Source of the DNA: Meconema thalassinum
Taxonomy: Eukaryota; Arthropoda; Insecta; Orthoptera; Tettigoniidae
NCBI GenBank assembly: GCA_946902985.2
Contig: OX336388.2
Span: 1,696,785,978 to 1,696,849,977 of the forward strand
DNA: 64,000 nucleotides
Direction: 5' to 3'
Shown here: positions 36,981-51,100 of the stretch, in pieces
How the letters are laid out: every line of letters begins with the position of its first letter
How positions within the stretch are numbered: the stretch's first letter is position 1
Made by a program: the position numbers and the translations under genes
Notes under the pieces: generated by a model
Databases searched by the model: none
What the model was told of the DNA's origin: nothing
The model's input: only the letters and a program-made list of their open reading frames with translations

Positions 36981-39070
36981 ACTGTAACTTCGATACTAAT
37001 TATGACAGGTAACTGTAACTTCGATACTAATGATGACAAGTAACTGTAACTTCGATACTAATTCTGACAGCTAACTGTAACTTCGTTACTAATTATGACA
37101 AGTAACTGTAATTTCGATACAAATTATGGCAGGTAATTGTAATTTCGATAATAATTATGACAGGTAACAGTAACTTCGATACTAATTATGACAAGTAACA
37201 GTAACTTCGATACTAATTATGACAAGTAACTGTAACTTCAATGCTAATTATGACAGGTAACTGTAACTTCGTTACTAATTATGACAAGTAACTGTAATTT
37301 CGATACAAATTTTGGCAGGTAACTGTAACTTCGATAATAATTATGACAGGTAACAGTAACTTCGATACTAATTATGACAAGTAATTATAACTTCGATACA
37401 AATTATGACAGGTAACTGTAACTTCGATACTAATTATGACATGAAACTCTAACTTCGTTACTAATTATGATAAGTAACAGTAATTTTGATAAAAAATTAT
37501 GGTAGGTAACTGTACCTTCAATACTAATTATGACAGGTAACAGTAACTTCGATACTAATTAAGACAGGTAACTGTAACTTCGTTACTAATTATGACAAGT
37601 TACTTTAATTTCGATACTAATTATGGCAGGTAACTGTAACTTCGTTACTAATTATGACAAGTCCCTATAATTTCGATACAAATTATGGCAGGTAACTGTA
37701 ATTTCGATACTAATTATTTCAGGTAACAGTAACTTCGATACTAATTATGACAGGAAACTGTAACTTCGTTACTAATTATGACAAGTAGCTGTAATTTCGA
37801 TACAAATTATGACAGGTAACTGTATCTTCGTTACTAATTATGACAAGTAACCGTAATTTTGATACAAAGTATGGCAGGTAACAGTACCTTCGATACTAAT
37901 TATGACATGTAACTGTAACTTCGATACTAATTATGACAAGGAACTGTAATTTCGATACAAATTATGGCAGGTAACTGTAACTTTGATACTAATTATGACA
38001 GGTAACAGGTACTTCGATACTAATTATGACAAGTAACTGTAACTTCGTTACTAATTATGACAAGTAACTATAATTTTGATAAAAAATTATGGCAGGTAAC
38101 TGTAACCTCGATACTAATTAATACAGGTAACAGTAACTTCGATACTAATTATGACAGGTTACTGTAACATCGTTACTAATTATGTCAAGTAACTGTAACT
38201 TCGATACTAATTATGACAAGTAACTGTAACTTCGATACTTATTATGACAGGTAACTGTAACTGCATTACTAATTATGACAAGAAACTGTAACTTCGATAC
38301 TAATTATGACAGGTAACTGTAAATTCGATACTAATTATGACAAGTAACTGTAATTTCGATACAAATTTTGGAAGGTAACTGTAACATCGATACTAATTAT
38401 GACAGGTATCAGTAACTTCGATACTTATTATGACAAGTAACTGTAACTTCGATTGTAATTTTGACAGGTAACTGTAACTTCGTTACTATTTATGACAAGT
38501 AACTGTAATTTCGATACAAATTATGGCAGGTAACTCTAACTTCGATACTAATTAATACAGGTAACAGTAACTTCGATACTAATTATGACAGGTTACTGTA
38601 ACATCGTTACTAATTATGTCAAGTAACTGTAACTTCGATATTAATTATGACAAGTAACTGTAACTTCGATACTTTTTATGACAGGTAACTTTAACTTCAT
38701 TACTAATTATGACAAGAAACTGTAACTTCGATACTAATTATGACAGGTAACTGTAACTTCGATACTAATTATGACAAGTAACTGTAACTTCGATACTAAT
38801 TATGACAAGTAACTGTAACTTCGATACTAATTATGACAGGTAACAGTAACTTCGATATTAATTATGACAAGTAACAGTAACCTTGATACTAATTATGACA
38901 AGTAACTGTAATTTCGATACAAATTTTGGCAGGTAACTGTAACTTCGATATTAATTATGACAGGTAACAGTAACTTCGATACTGATTATGACAAGTAACA
39001 GTAACTTCGATACTAATTATGGCAGGTAACTGTAACTTCGATACTAATTATGACAGGTAACAGTAATTTC
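36981..39070 (+). repeat. Satellite higher-order block, zone IV, first copy of a unit repeated at 46.0, 50.6 and 56.7 kb
   Basis: GATTGTAATT (38451) recurs at 47411, 51969 and 58109. GGTAACAGGTACTTCG (38001) recurs at 46961, the same 8,960-bp offset (289 monomers plus one base). Other shared variants are ATTATTTCAGG, ACTGCATTAC and GATACTTTTTATG. Confidence 0.85.
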
Positions 39071-42000
39071 GATACTAATTATGACAAGTAACTGTAACTT
39101 CGATACTAATTATGACAGGTAACTAACTTCGTTACTAATTATGACAAATAACTGTAATTTCGTTACAAATTATGGCAGGTAATTGTAATTTCGATACTAA
39201 TTATGACAGGTAACAGTAACTTCGATACTAATTATGACAAGTGACAGTAACTTCGATACTTATTGTGACAAGTAACTATAACTTCGATACTAATTATGAC
39301 AGGTAACTGTAACTTCGTTACTAAATATGACAAGTAACAGAAATTTTGATAAAAAATTATGGTAGGTAACTGTAACTTCAATACTAATTATGACAGGTAA
39401 CAGTAACTTCGGTACTAATTATGACAGGAAACTGTAACTTCGTTACTAATTGTGACAAGTAACTGTAATTTCGATACAAATTATGACAGGTAACTGAAAC
39501 TTCGTAACTAATTATGACAAGTAACTGTAATTCCGATACAAATTATAGCAGGTAACAGTACCTTCGATACTAATTATGACAGGTAACTGTAACTTCGATA
39601 CTAATTATGACAAGGAACTGTAATTTCGATACAAATTATGGGAGGTAACTGTAACATCGATACTAATTATGACAGGTAACAGTAACTTCGATACTAATTA
39701 TGACCAGTAACTATAACTTCGAATCAAATTATGACAGGTAAATGTAACATCGATACAAATTATGACAAGAAACTCTAACTTCGTTACTAATTATGACAAG
39801 TAACAGTAATTTTGATAAAAAATTATGGTAGGTAACTGTAACTTCAATACTAATTATGACAAGTAACTGTAATTTACATACAAATTTTGGCAGGTAACTG
39901 TAACTTCGATACTGATTATGACAGGTAACAGTAACTTCGGTACTAATTATGCCAGGTAACTGTAACTTCGTTACTAATTATGACAAGCCTCTGTAATTTC
40001 GATACAAATTATGGCAGGTAACAGTAACTTTGATAACAATTATGACAGGTAACAGGAACATCGATACTAATTATGACAGGTAACTGTAACTTCGTTACTA
40101 ATTATGACAAGTAACTCTAATTTTGATTAAAAAAATTATGGCAGGTAACTGTAACATCGATACTATTTAATACATGTAACAGTAACTTCGATACTAATTA
40201 TGACAGGTTACTGTAACATCGTTACTAATTATGTAAAGTAACTGTATCTTCGATACTAATTATGACAAGTAACTGTAACTTCGATACTTATAATGACAGG
40301 TAACTGTAATTTCGATACAAATTATGGCAGGTAACTGTAACTTCGATACTAATTATGACAGGTAACAGTAACTTCGATACTAATTATGACAAGTAACTAT
40401 AACTTCGATACAAATTATGGCAGGTAACAGTAACTTCGATACTAATTATGACAAGAAACTCTAACATCGTTACTAATTAGACAAGTATCAGTAATTTTGA
40501 TAAAAAATTATGGTAGGTAACTGTAACTTCAATACGTATTATGACAGGTAACAGTAACTTCGATACTAATTATGACAGGTAATTGTAACTTCTTTACTAA
40601 TTATGACAAGTAACTTTAATTTCGATACTAATTATGGCAGGTAACTGTAACTTCGTTACTAATTAAAAAGCCCCTGTAATTTCGATACAAATTATGGCAG
40701 GTAACTGTAACTTCGATACTAATTATGTCAGTTAACAGTAACTTCGATACTAATTAATACAGGTAAGAGTAACTTCGATATTTATTATGACAGGTTACTG
40801 TAACATCGTTACTAATTATGTCAAGTAACTGTAACTTCGATACTAATTATGACAAGTAACTGTAACTTCGATACTTATTATGACAGGTAACTGTAACTTC
40901 ATTACTAATTATGACAAGAATCTGTAATTTCGATACTAATTATGACAGGCAACAGAAACTTCGATATTAATTATGACAAGTAACAGTAACTGATACTAAT
41001 TATGACAAGTAACTGTAACTTCGATACTAATTATGACAGGTAACTGTAACTTTGTTACTAATTATGGCAAGTAACTGTAATTTCGATACAAATTATGGCA
41101 GGTAACTGTAACTTCGATACTTATTATGACAGGTAACAGTAACTTCGATACTAATTATGACAGGTAACTGCAACTTCGTTACTAACTATGATAAGTAACT
41201 GTAATTTATATACTTATTATGGCAAGTAACTGTAACTTCGTTACTAATTATGACAAGTAACTGTAATTTCGATACAAATTATGGCAGGTAACTGTAATTT
41301 CGATACTAATTATGACAGGTAACAGTAACTTCGATACTAATTATGACAAGTAACAGTAACTTCGTTACTAATTATGACAAGTAACTGTAATTTCGATACA
41401 AATTATGGCAGGTAACTGTAACTTCGATACTAATTATGACAGGTAACAGTAACTTCGATACTAATTATAACAGAAAACAGTAACTTCGATACTAATTATG
41501 ACTGGTAACAGTAACTTCGATAATAATTATGGCAGGTAACTGTATCTTCGATACTAATTATGACAGGTAACAGTAACTTCGATACTAATTATGAACAGTA
41601 ACTGTAACTTCGATACTAATTATGACAGCTAACTGTAACTTCGTTACTAATTATGACAAGTAACTGTAACTTCGATGCAAATTATGGCAGGTAATTGTAA
41701 TTTCGATAATAATTATGACAGGTAACAGTAACTTCGATACTAATTATGACAAGTAACAGTAACTTCGATACTAATTATGACAAGTAACTGTAACTTCGAT
41801 GCTAATTATGACAGGTAACTGTAACTTCGTTACTAATTATGACAAGTAACTGTAATTTCGATACAAATTTTGGCAGGTAACAGTAACTTCGATATTAATT
41901 ATGACAGGTAACAGTAACTTCGATACCAATTGTGACAAGTAACTGTAACTTCGATACTAATTATGACAGGTAACTGTAACTTCGTTACTAATTATGACAA

Positions 42001-42680
42001 TTAACTGTAATTTCGATACAAATTATGGAAGGTAACTGTAACATCGATACTAATTATGACAGGTAACAGTAACTTCGATACTAATTATGACAAGTAACTA
42101 TAACTTCGATACAAATTATGACAGGTAACTGTAACTTCGATACTAATTATGACAAGAAACTCTAACTTCGTTACCAATTATGATAAGTAACAGTAATTTT
42201 GATAAAAAATTATGGTAGGTAACTGTAACTTCAATACTAATTATGACAGGTAACAGTAACTTCGATACTAATTATGACAGGTAACTGTAACTTCGATACT
42301 AATTATGACAAGTAACTGTAACTTCGATACTAATTATGACAAGTAACTTTAACTTCGATACTAATTATGACTGGTAACAGTAACTTCGATATTAATTATG
42401 ACAAGTAACAGTAACTTCGATACTAATTATGACAAGTAACTGTAATTTCGATACAAATTTTGTCAGGTAACTGTAACTTCAATATTAATTATGACAGGTA
42501 ACAGTAACTTCGATACTGATTATGACAAGTAACAGTATCTTCGATACTAATTATGGCAGGTAACTGTAACTTCGATACTAATTATGACAGGTAACAGTAA
42601 TTTCGATACTAATTATGTCAAGTGACTGTAACTTCGATACTAATTATGACAGGTAACTGTAACTTCGTTACTAATTATGA
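39071..42680 (+). repeat. Satellite higher-order block, zone IV, matching about 58.7-62.3 kb
   Basis: AATTAAAAAGCCCC (40661) recurs at 54117 and 60257, and the GACAGGCAAC variant (ggc at 40948) recurs at 60544, both 19,596 bp from here. A 2-bp loss near 40,990 (AGTAACTGATAC for AGTAACTTCGATAC) shifts later partners to 19,598 bp, as seen at GACAATTAAC (41996 versus 61594). A 62-bp insertion near 39,870 explains a 13,518 to 13,456 change against the 52.7 kb partner. Confidence 0.8.
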
Positions 42681-45130
42681 CAAGTAACAGTAATTTTGAT
42701 AAAAAATTATGGTAGGTAACTGTAACTTCAATACTAATTATGACAGGTAACAGTAACTTCGATACTAATAATGACAGGTAACTGTAACTTCGTTACTATT
42801 TATGACTAGTCCCTGTAACTTCGATACAAATTATGGCAGGTAACTGTAACTTCGTTACTAATTATGACAAGTAACTGTATTTTCGTTACAAATAATGGCA
42901 GGTAATTGTAATTTCGATACTAATTATGACAGGTAACAGTAATTTCGATACTAATTTTGACAAGTAACAGTAACTTCGATACTTATTATGACAAGTAACT
43001 GTAACTTCGATACTAATTATGACAGGTAACTGTAACTTCGTTACTAATTATGACAAGGAACTGTAATTTCGATACAAATTATGGCAGGTAACTGTAACTT
43101 CGATACTAATTATGACAGATAACAGTAACTTCGATACTTATTATGGCAGGTAACAGTACCTTCGATACTAATTATGACAGGTAACTGTAACTTCGATACT
43201 AATTATGACAAGGAACTGTAATTTATATGCAAATTATTGCAGGTAACTGTAACTTCGATACTAATTATGACAGGTAACAGTATCTTCGATACTTATTATG
43301 ACAAGTAACTGTAACTTCGATACTAATTATGACAGGTAACTGTAACTTCGATACTAATTATGACAAGTAACTGTAACTTCGATACTAATTATGACAAGTA
43401 ACTGTAACTTCGATACTAATTATGACGGGTAACAGTAACTTCGATATTAATTATGACAAGTAACAGTAACTTCGATACTAATTATGACAAGTAACTGTAA
43501 TTTCGATACAAATTTTGGCAGGTAACTGTAACTTCGATACTAATTATGACAGGTAACAGTAACTTCGATACTTATTATGACAAGAAACTGTAACTTCGAT
43601 ACTAATTATGACAGGTAACTGTAACGTCGTTACAAATTATGACAAGTAACTGTATTTTCGATACAAATTATGGCAGGTAACTCTAACTTCGATACTAATT
43701 ATGACAGGTAACAGTAACTTTGATACTAATTATGACAAGTAACTGTAACTTCGATACTAATTATGACAGGTAACTAACTTCGTTACTAATTATGACAAGT
43801 AACTGTAATTTCGTTACAAATTATGGCAGGTAATTGTAATTTCAATACTAATTATGACAGGTAACAGTAACTTCGATACTTATTATGACAAGTAACAGTA
43901 ACTTCGATACTTATTATGACAAGTAACTATAACTTCGTTACTAATTATGACAGGTAACTGTAACTTCGTTACTAATTATGACAAGTAACTGTAATTTCGA
44001 TACAAATTTTGGCAGGTAACTGTAACTTCGATACTGATTATGACAGGTAACAGTAACTTCGATACTAATTATGACAAGTAACTTTAACTTCGATACTAAT
44101 TATGACTGGTAACAGTAACTTCGATATTAATTATGACAAGTAACAGTAACTTCGATACTAATTATGACAAGTAACTGTAATTTCGATACAAATTTTGTCA
44201 GGTAACTGTAACTTCAATATTAATTATGACAGGTAACAGTAACTTCGATACTGATTATGACAAGTAACAGTATCTTCGATACTAATTATGGCAGGTAACT
44301 GTAACTTCGATACTAATTATGACAGGTAACAGTAATTTCGATACTAATTATGTCAAGTGACTGTAACTTCGATACTAATTATGACAGGTAACTGTAACTT
44401 CGTTACTAATTATGACAAGTAACTGTAATTTCGTTACAAATTATGGCAGGTAATAGTAATTTCGATACTAATTATGACAGGTAACAGTAACTTCGATACT
44501 AATTATGACAAGTAACAGTAACTTCGATACTTATTATAACAAGTAACTGTAACTTCGATACTAATTATGACAGGTAACTGTAACTTCGTTACTAATTATG
44601 ACAAGTAACTGTAACTTCGTTATTAATTATGACAAGTAACTGTAATTCCGATACGAATTATGGCAGGTAACAGTACCTTCGATACTAATTATGACAGGTA
44701 ACTGTAACTTCGATACTAATTATGACAAGGAACTGTAATTTCGATACAAATTATGGCAGGTAACTGTAACTTCGATACTGATTATGACAGGTAACAGTAA
44801 CTTCGATACTAATTATGACAGGAAACTGTAACTTCGTTATTAATTATGACAAGTAACTGTAATTCCGATACGAATTATGGCAGGTAACAGTACCTTCGAT
44901 ACTAATTATGACAGGTAACTGTAACTTCGATACTAATTATGACAAGGAACTGTAATTTCGATACAAATTATGGCAGGTAACTGTAACTTCGATACTAATT
45001 ATGACAGGTAACAGTAACTTCGATACTTCTTATGACAAGTAACTATAACTTCTAATCAAATTATTACAGGTAACTGTAACTTCGATACTAATTATGACAA
45101 GAAACTCTAACTTCGTTACTAATTATGACA
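42681..45130 (+). repeat. Satellite block of about 2.45 kb, partly repeated from 45.13 kb
   Basis: The run starting with an A-run monomer at about 42,681 and carrying GACAGATAAC (43114) recurs from about 45,130 (GACAGATAAC at 45562), 2,448 bp away. Near 44,620-44,860 a short stretch with GTTATTAATTATG followed by ATTCCGATACGAATT is present twice in a row; the later partner at 49.4 kb has it once, a four-monomer (124-bp) difference. Confidence 0.75.
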
Positions 45131-48100
45131 AGTAACAGTAATTTTGATAAAAAATTATGGTAGGTAACTGTAACTTCAATACTAATTATGACAGGTAACA
45201 GTAACTTCGATACTAATAATGACAGGTAACTGTAACTTCGTTACTATTTATGACAAGTCCCTGTAACTTCGATACAAATTATGGCAGGTAACTGTAACAT
45301 CGTTACTAATTATGACAAGTAACTGTATTTTCGTTACAAATAATGGCAGGTAATTGTAATTTCGATACTAATTATGACAGGTAACAGTAATTTCGATACT
45401 AATTTTGACAAGTAACAGTAACTTCGATACTTATTATGACAAGTAACTGTAACTTCGATACTAATTATGACAGGTAACTGTAACTTCGTTACTAATTATG
45501 ACAAGGAACTGTAATTTCGATACAAATTATGGCAGGTAACTGTAACTTCGATACTAATTATGACAGATAACAGTAACTTCGATACTTATTATGGCAGGTA
45601 ACAGTACCTTCGATACTAATTATGACAGGTAACTTTAACTTCGATACTAATTATGACAAGGAACTGTAATTTATATGCAAATTATTGCAGGTAACTGTAA
45701 CTTCGATACTAATTATGACAGGTAACAGTAACTTCGATACTAATTATGACAAGTAACAGTAACATCGATACTAATTATGACAGAAAACAGTAACTTCGAT
45801 ACTAATTATGACTGGTAACAGTAACTTCGATAATAATTATGGCAGGTAACTGTATCTTCGATACTAATTATGACAGTTAACTGTAACTTCGTTACTAATT
45901 ATGACAAGTAACTGTAAATTCGATACAAATTATGGCAGGTAACTGTAACTTCGATACTAATTATGACAGGTAACAGTAACTTCGATACTAATTATGACAA
46001 GTAACTGTAAGTTCGATACTAATTCTGACAGCTAACTGTAACTTTGTTACTAATTATGACAAGTAACTGTAATTTCGATACAAATTATGGCAGGTAATTG
46101 TAATTTCGATAATAATTATGACAGGTAACAGTAACTTCGATACTAATTATGACAAGTAACAGTAACATCGATACTAATTATGACAAGTAACTGTAACTTC
46201 AATGCTAATTATGATAGGTAACTGTAACTTCGTTACTAATTATGACAAGTAACTGTAATTTCGATACAAATTTTGGCAGGTAACTGTAACTTCGATATTA
46301 ATTATGACAGGTAACAGTAACTTCGATACTAATTATGACAAGTAATTATAACTTCGATACAAATTATGACAGGTAACTGTAACTTCGATACTAATTATGA
46401 CAAGAAACTCTAACTTCGTTACTAATTATGATAAGTAACAGTAATTTTGATAAAAAATTATGGTAGGTAACTGTACCTTCAATACTAATTATGACAGGTA
46501 ACAGTAACTTCGATACTAATTAAGACAGGTAACTGTAACATCGTTACTAATTATGACAATTACTTTAATTTCGATACTAATTATGGCAGGTAACTGTAAC
46601 TTCGTTACTAATTATGACAAGTCCCTATAATTTCGATACAAATTATGGCAGGTAACTGTAACTTCGATACTAATTATTTCAGGTAACAGTAACTTCGATA
46701 CTAATTATGACAGGAAACTGTAACTTCGTTACTAATTATGACAAGTAGCTGTAATTTCGATACAAATTATGACAGGTAACTGTATCTTCGTTACTAATTA
46801 TGACAAGTAACCGTAATTTTGATACAAAGTATGGCAGGTAACAGTACCTTCGATACTAATTATGACATGTAACTGTAACTTCGATACTAATTATGACAAG
46901 GAACTGTAATTTCGATACAAATTATGGCAGGTAACTGTAACTTTGATACTAATTATGACAGGTAACAGGTACTTCGATACTAATTATGACAAGTAACTGT
47001 AACTTCGTTACTAATTATGACAAGTAACTATAATTTTGATAAAAAATTATGGCAGGTAACTGTAACCTCGATACTAATTAATACAGGTAACAGTAACTTC
47101 GATACTAATTATGACAGGTTACTGTAACATCGTTACTAATTATGTCAAGTAACTGTAACTTCGATACTAATTATGACAAGTAACTGTAACTTCGATACTT
47201 ATTATGACAGGTAACTGTAACTGCATTACTAATTATGACAAGAAACTGTAACTTCGATACTAATTATGACAGGTAACTGTAAATTCGATACTAATTATGA
47301 CAAGTAACTGTAATTTCGATACAAATTTTGGAAGGTAACTGTAACATCGATACTAATTATGACAGGTATCAGTAACTTCGATACTTATTATGACAAGTAA
47401 CTGCAACTTCGATTGTAATTTTGACAGGTAACTGTAACTTCGTTACTATTTATGACAAGTAACTGTAATTTCGATACAAATTATGGCAGGTAACTCTAAC
47501 TTCGATACTAATTAATACAGGTAACAGTAACTTCGATACTAATTATGACAGGTTACTGTAACATCGTTACTAATTATGTCAAGTAACTGTAACTTCGATA
47601 TTAATTATGACAAGTAACTGTAACTTCGATACTTTTTATGACAGGTAACTGTATTTTGATTACTAATTATGACAAGAAACTGTAACTTCGATACTAATTA
47701 TGACAGGTAACTGTAACTTCGATACTAATTATGACAAGTAACTGTAACATCGATACTAATTATGACAAGTAACTGTAACTTCGATACTAATTATGACAGG
47801 TAACAGTAACTTCGATATTAATTATGACAAGTAACAGTAACCTTGATACTAATTATGACAAGTAACTGTAATTTCGATACAAATTTTGGCAGATAACTGT
47901 AACTTCGATATTAATTATGACAGGTAACAGTAACTTCGATACTGATTATGACAAGTAACAGTAACTTCGATACTAATTATGGCAGGTAACTGTAACTTCG
48001 ATACTAATTATGACAGGTAACTGTAACTTCGATACTAATTATGACAAGTAACTGTAACTTCGATACTAATTATGACAAGTAACTGTAACTTCGATACTAA

Positions 48101-48154
48101 TTATGACGGGTAACAGTAACTTCGATATTAATTATGACAAGTAACAGTAACTTC
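45131..48154 (+). repeat. Satellite higher-order block, zone IV, partner of 37.0-39.0 kb and 49.7-52.6 kb
   Basis: GATACTTCTTATG at 45022 and 49579 is 4,557 bp apart, and GATTGTAATT at 47411 and 51969 is 4,558 bp apart (147 monomers plus 0 or 1 base). So this block and the first half of the next are copies. From about 46.0 to 48.0 kb it also matches 37.0-39.0 kb at 8,960 bp. Confidence 0.8.
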
Positions 48155-51100
48155 GATACTAATTATGACAAGTAACTGTAATTTCGATACAAATTTTGGC
48201 AGGTAACTGTAACTTCGATACTAATTATGACAGGTAACAGTAACTTCGATACTTATTATGACAAGAAACTGTAACTTCGATACTAATTATGACAGGTAAC
48301 TGTAACGTCGTTACAAATTATGACAAGTAACTGTATTTTCGATACAAATTATGGCAGGTAACTCTAACTTCGATACTAATTATGACAGGTAACAGTAACT
48401 TTGATACTAATTATGACAAGTAACTGTAACTTCGATACTAATTATGACAGGTAACTAACTTCGTTACTAATTATGACAAGTAACTGTAATTTCGTTACAA
48501 ATTATGGCAGGTAATTGTAATTTCAATACTAATTATGACAGGTAACAGTAACTTCGATACTTATTATGACAAGTAACAGTAACTTCGATACTTATTATGA
48601 CAAGTAACTATAACTTCGTTACTAATTATGACAGGTAACTGTAACTTCGTTACTAATTATGACAAGTAACTGTAATTTCGGTACAAATTTTGGCAGGTAA
48701 CTGTAACTTCGATACTGATTATGACAGGTAACAGTAACTTCGATACTAATTATGACAAGTAACTTTAACTTCGATACTAATTATGACTGGTAACAGTAAC
48801 TTCGATATTAATTATGACAAGTAACAGTAACTTCGATACTAATTATGACAAGTAACTGTAATTTCGATACAAATTTTGTCAGGTAACTGTAACTTCAATA
48901 TTAATTATGACAGGTAACAGTAACTTCGATACTGATTATGACAAGTAACAGTATCTTCGATACTAATTATGGCAGGTAACTGTAACTTCGATACTAATTA
49001 TGACAGGTAACAGTAATTTCGATACTAATTATGTCAAGTGACTGTAACTTCGATACTAATTATGACAGGTAACTGTAACTTCGTTACTAATTATGACAAG
49101 TAACTGTAATTTCGTTACAAATTATGGCAGGTAATAGTAATTTCGATACTAATTATGACAGGTAACAGTAACTTCGATACTAATTATGACAAGTAACAGT
49201 AACTTCGATACTTATTATAACAAGTAACTGTAACTTCGATACTAATTATGACAGGTAACTGTAACTTCGTTACTAATTATGACAAGTAACTGTAATTTCC
49301 ATACAAATTTTGGCAGGTAACTGTAACTTCGATACTGATTATGACAGGTAACAGTAACTTCGATACTAATTATGACAGGAAACTGTAACTTCGTTACTAA
49401 TTATGACAAGTAACTGTAATTCCGATACGAATTATGGCAGGTAACAGTACCTTCGATACTAATTATGACAGGTAACTGTAACTTCGATACTAATTATGAC
49501 AAGGAACTGTAATTTCGATACAAATTATGGCAGGTAACTGTAACTTCGATACTAATTATGACAGGTAACAGTAACTTCGATACTTCTTATGACAAGTAAC
49601 TATAACTTCTAATCAAATTATTACAGGTAACTGTAACTTCGATACTAATTATGACAAGAAACTCTAACTTCGTTACTAATTATGACAAGTAACAGTAATT
49701 TTGATAAAAAATTATGGTAGGTAACTGTAACTTCAATACTAATTATGACAGGTAACAGTAACTTCGATACTAATAATGACAGGTAACTGTAACTTCGTTA
49801 CTATTTATGACAAGTCCCTGTAACTTCGATACAAATTATGGCAGGTAACTGTAACTTCGTTACTAATTATGACAAGTAACTGTATTTTCGTTACAAATAA
49901 TGGCAGGTAATTGTAATTTCGATACTAATTATGACAGGTAACAGTAATTTCGATACTAATTTTGACAAGTAACAGTAACTTCGATACTTATTATGACAAG
50001 TAACTGTAACTTCGATACTAATTATGACAGGTAACTGTAACTTCGTTACTAATTATGACAAGGAACTGTAATTTCGATACAAATTATGGCAGGTAACTGT
50101 AACTTCGATACTAATTATGACAGATAACAGTAACTTCGATACTTATTATGGCAGGTAACAGTACCTTCGATACTAATTATGACAGGTAACTGTAACTTCG
50201 ATACTAATTATGACAAGGAACTGTAATTTATATGAAAATTATTGCAGGTAACTGTAACTTCGATACTAATTATGACAGGTAACAGTAACTTCGATACTAA
50301 TTATGACAAGTAACAGTAACATCGATACTAATTATGACAGAAAACAGTAACTTCGATACTAATTATGACTGGTAACAGTAACTTCGATAATAATTATGGC
50401 AGGTAACTGTATCTTCGATACTAATTATGACAGTTAACTGTAACTTCGTTACTAATTATGACAAGTAACTGTAAATTCGATACAAATTATGGCAGGTAAC
50501 TGTAACTTCGATACTAATTATGACAGGTAACAGTAACTTCGATACTAATTATGACAAGTAACTGTAAGTTCGATACTAATTCTGACAGCTAACTGTAACT
50601 TCGTTACTAATTATGACAAGTAACTGTAATTTCGATACAAATTATGGCAGGTAATTGTAATTTCGATAATAATTATGACAGGTAACAGTAACTTCGATAC
50701 TAATTATGACAAGTAACAGTAACATCGATACTAATTATGACAAGTAACTGTAACTTCAATGCTAATTATGATAGGTAACTGTAACTTCGTTACTAATTAT
50801 GACAAGTACCTGTAATTTCGATACAAATTTTGGCAGGTAACTGTAACTTCGATATTAATTATGACAGGTAACAGTAACTTCGATACTAATTATGACAAGT
50901 AATTATAACTTCGATACAAATTATGACAGGTAACTGTAACTTCGATACTAATTATGACAAGAAACTCTAACTTCGTTACTAATTATGATAAGTAACAGTA
51001 ATTTTGATAAAAAAATTTGGTAGGTAACTGTACCTTCAATACTAATTATGACAGGTAACAGTAACTTCGATACTAATTAAGACAGGTAACTGTAACTTCG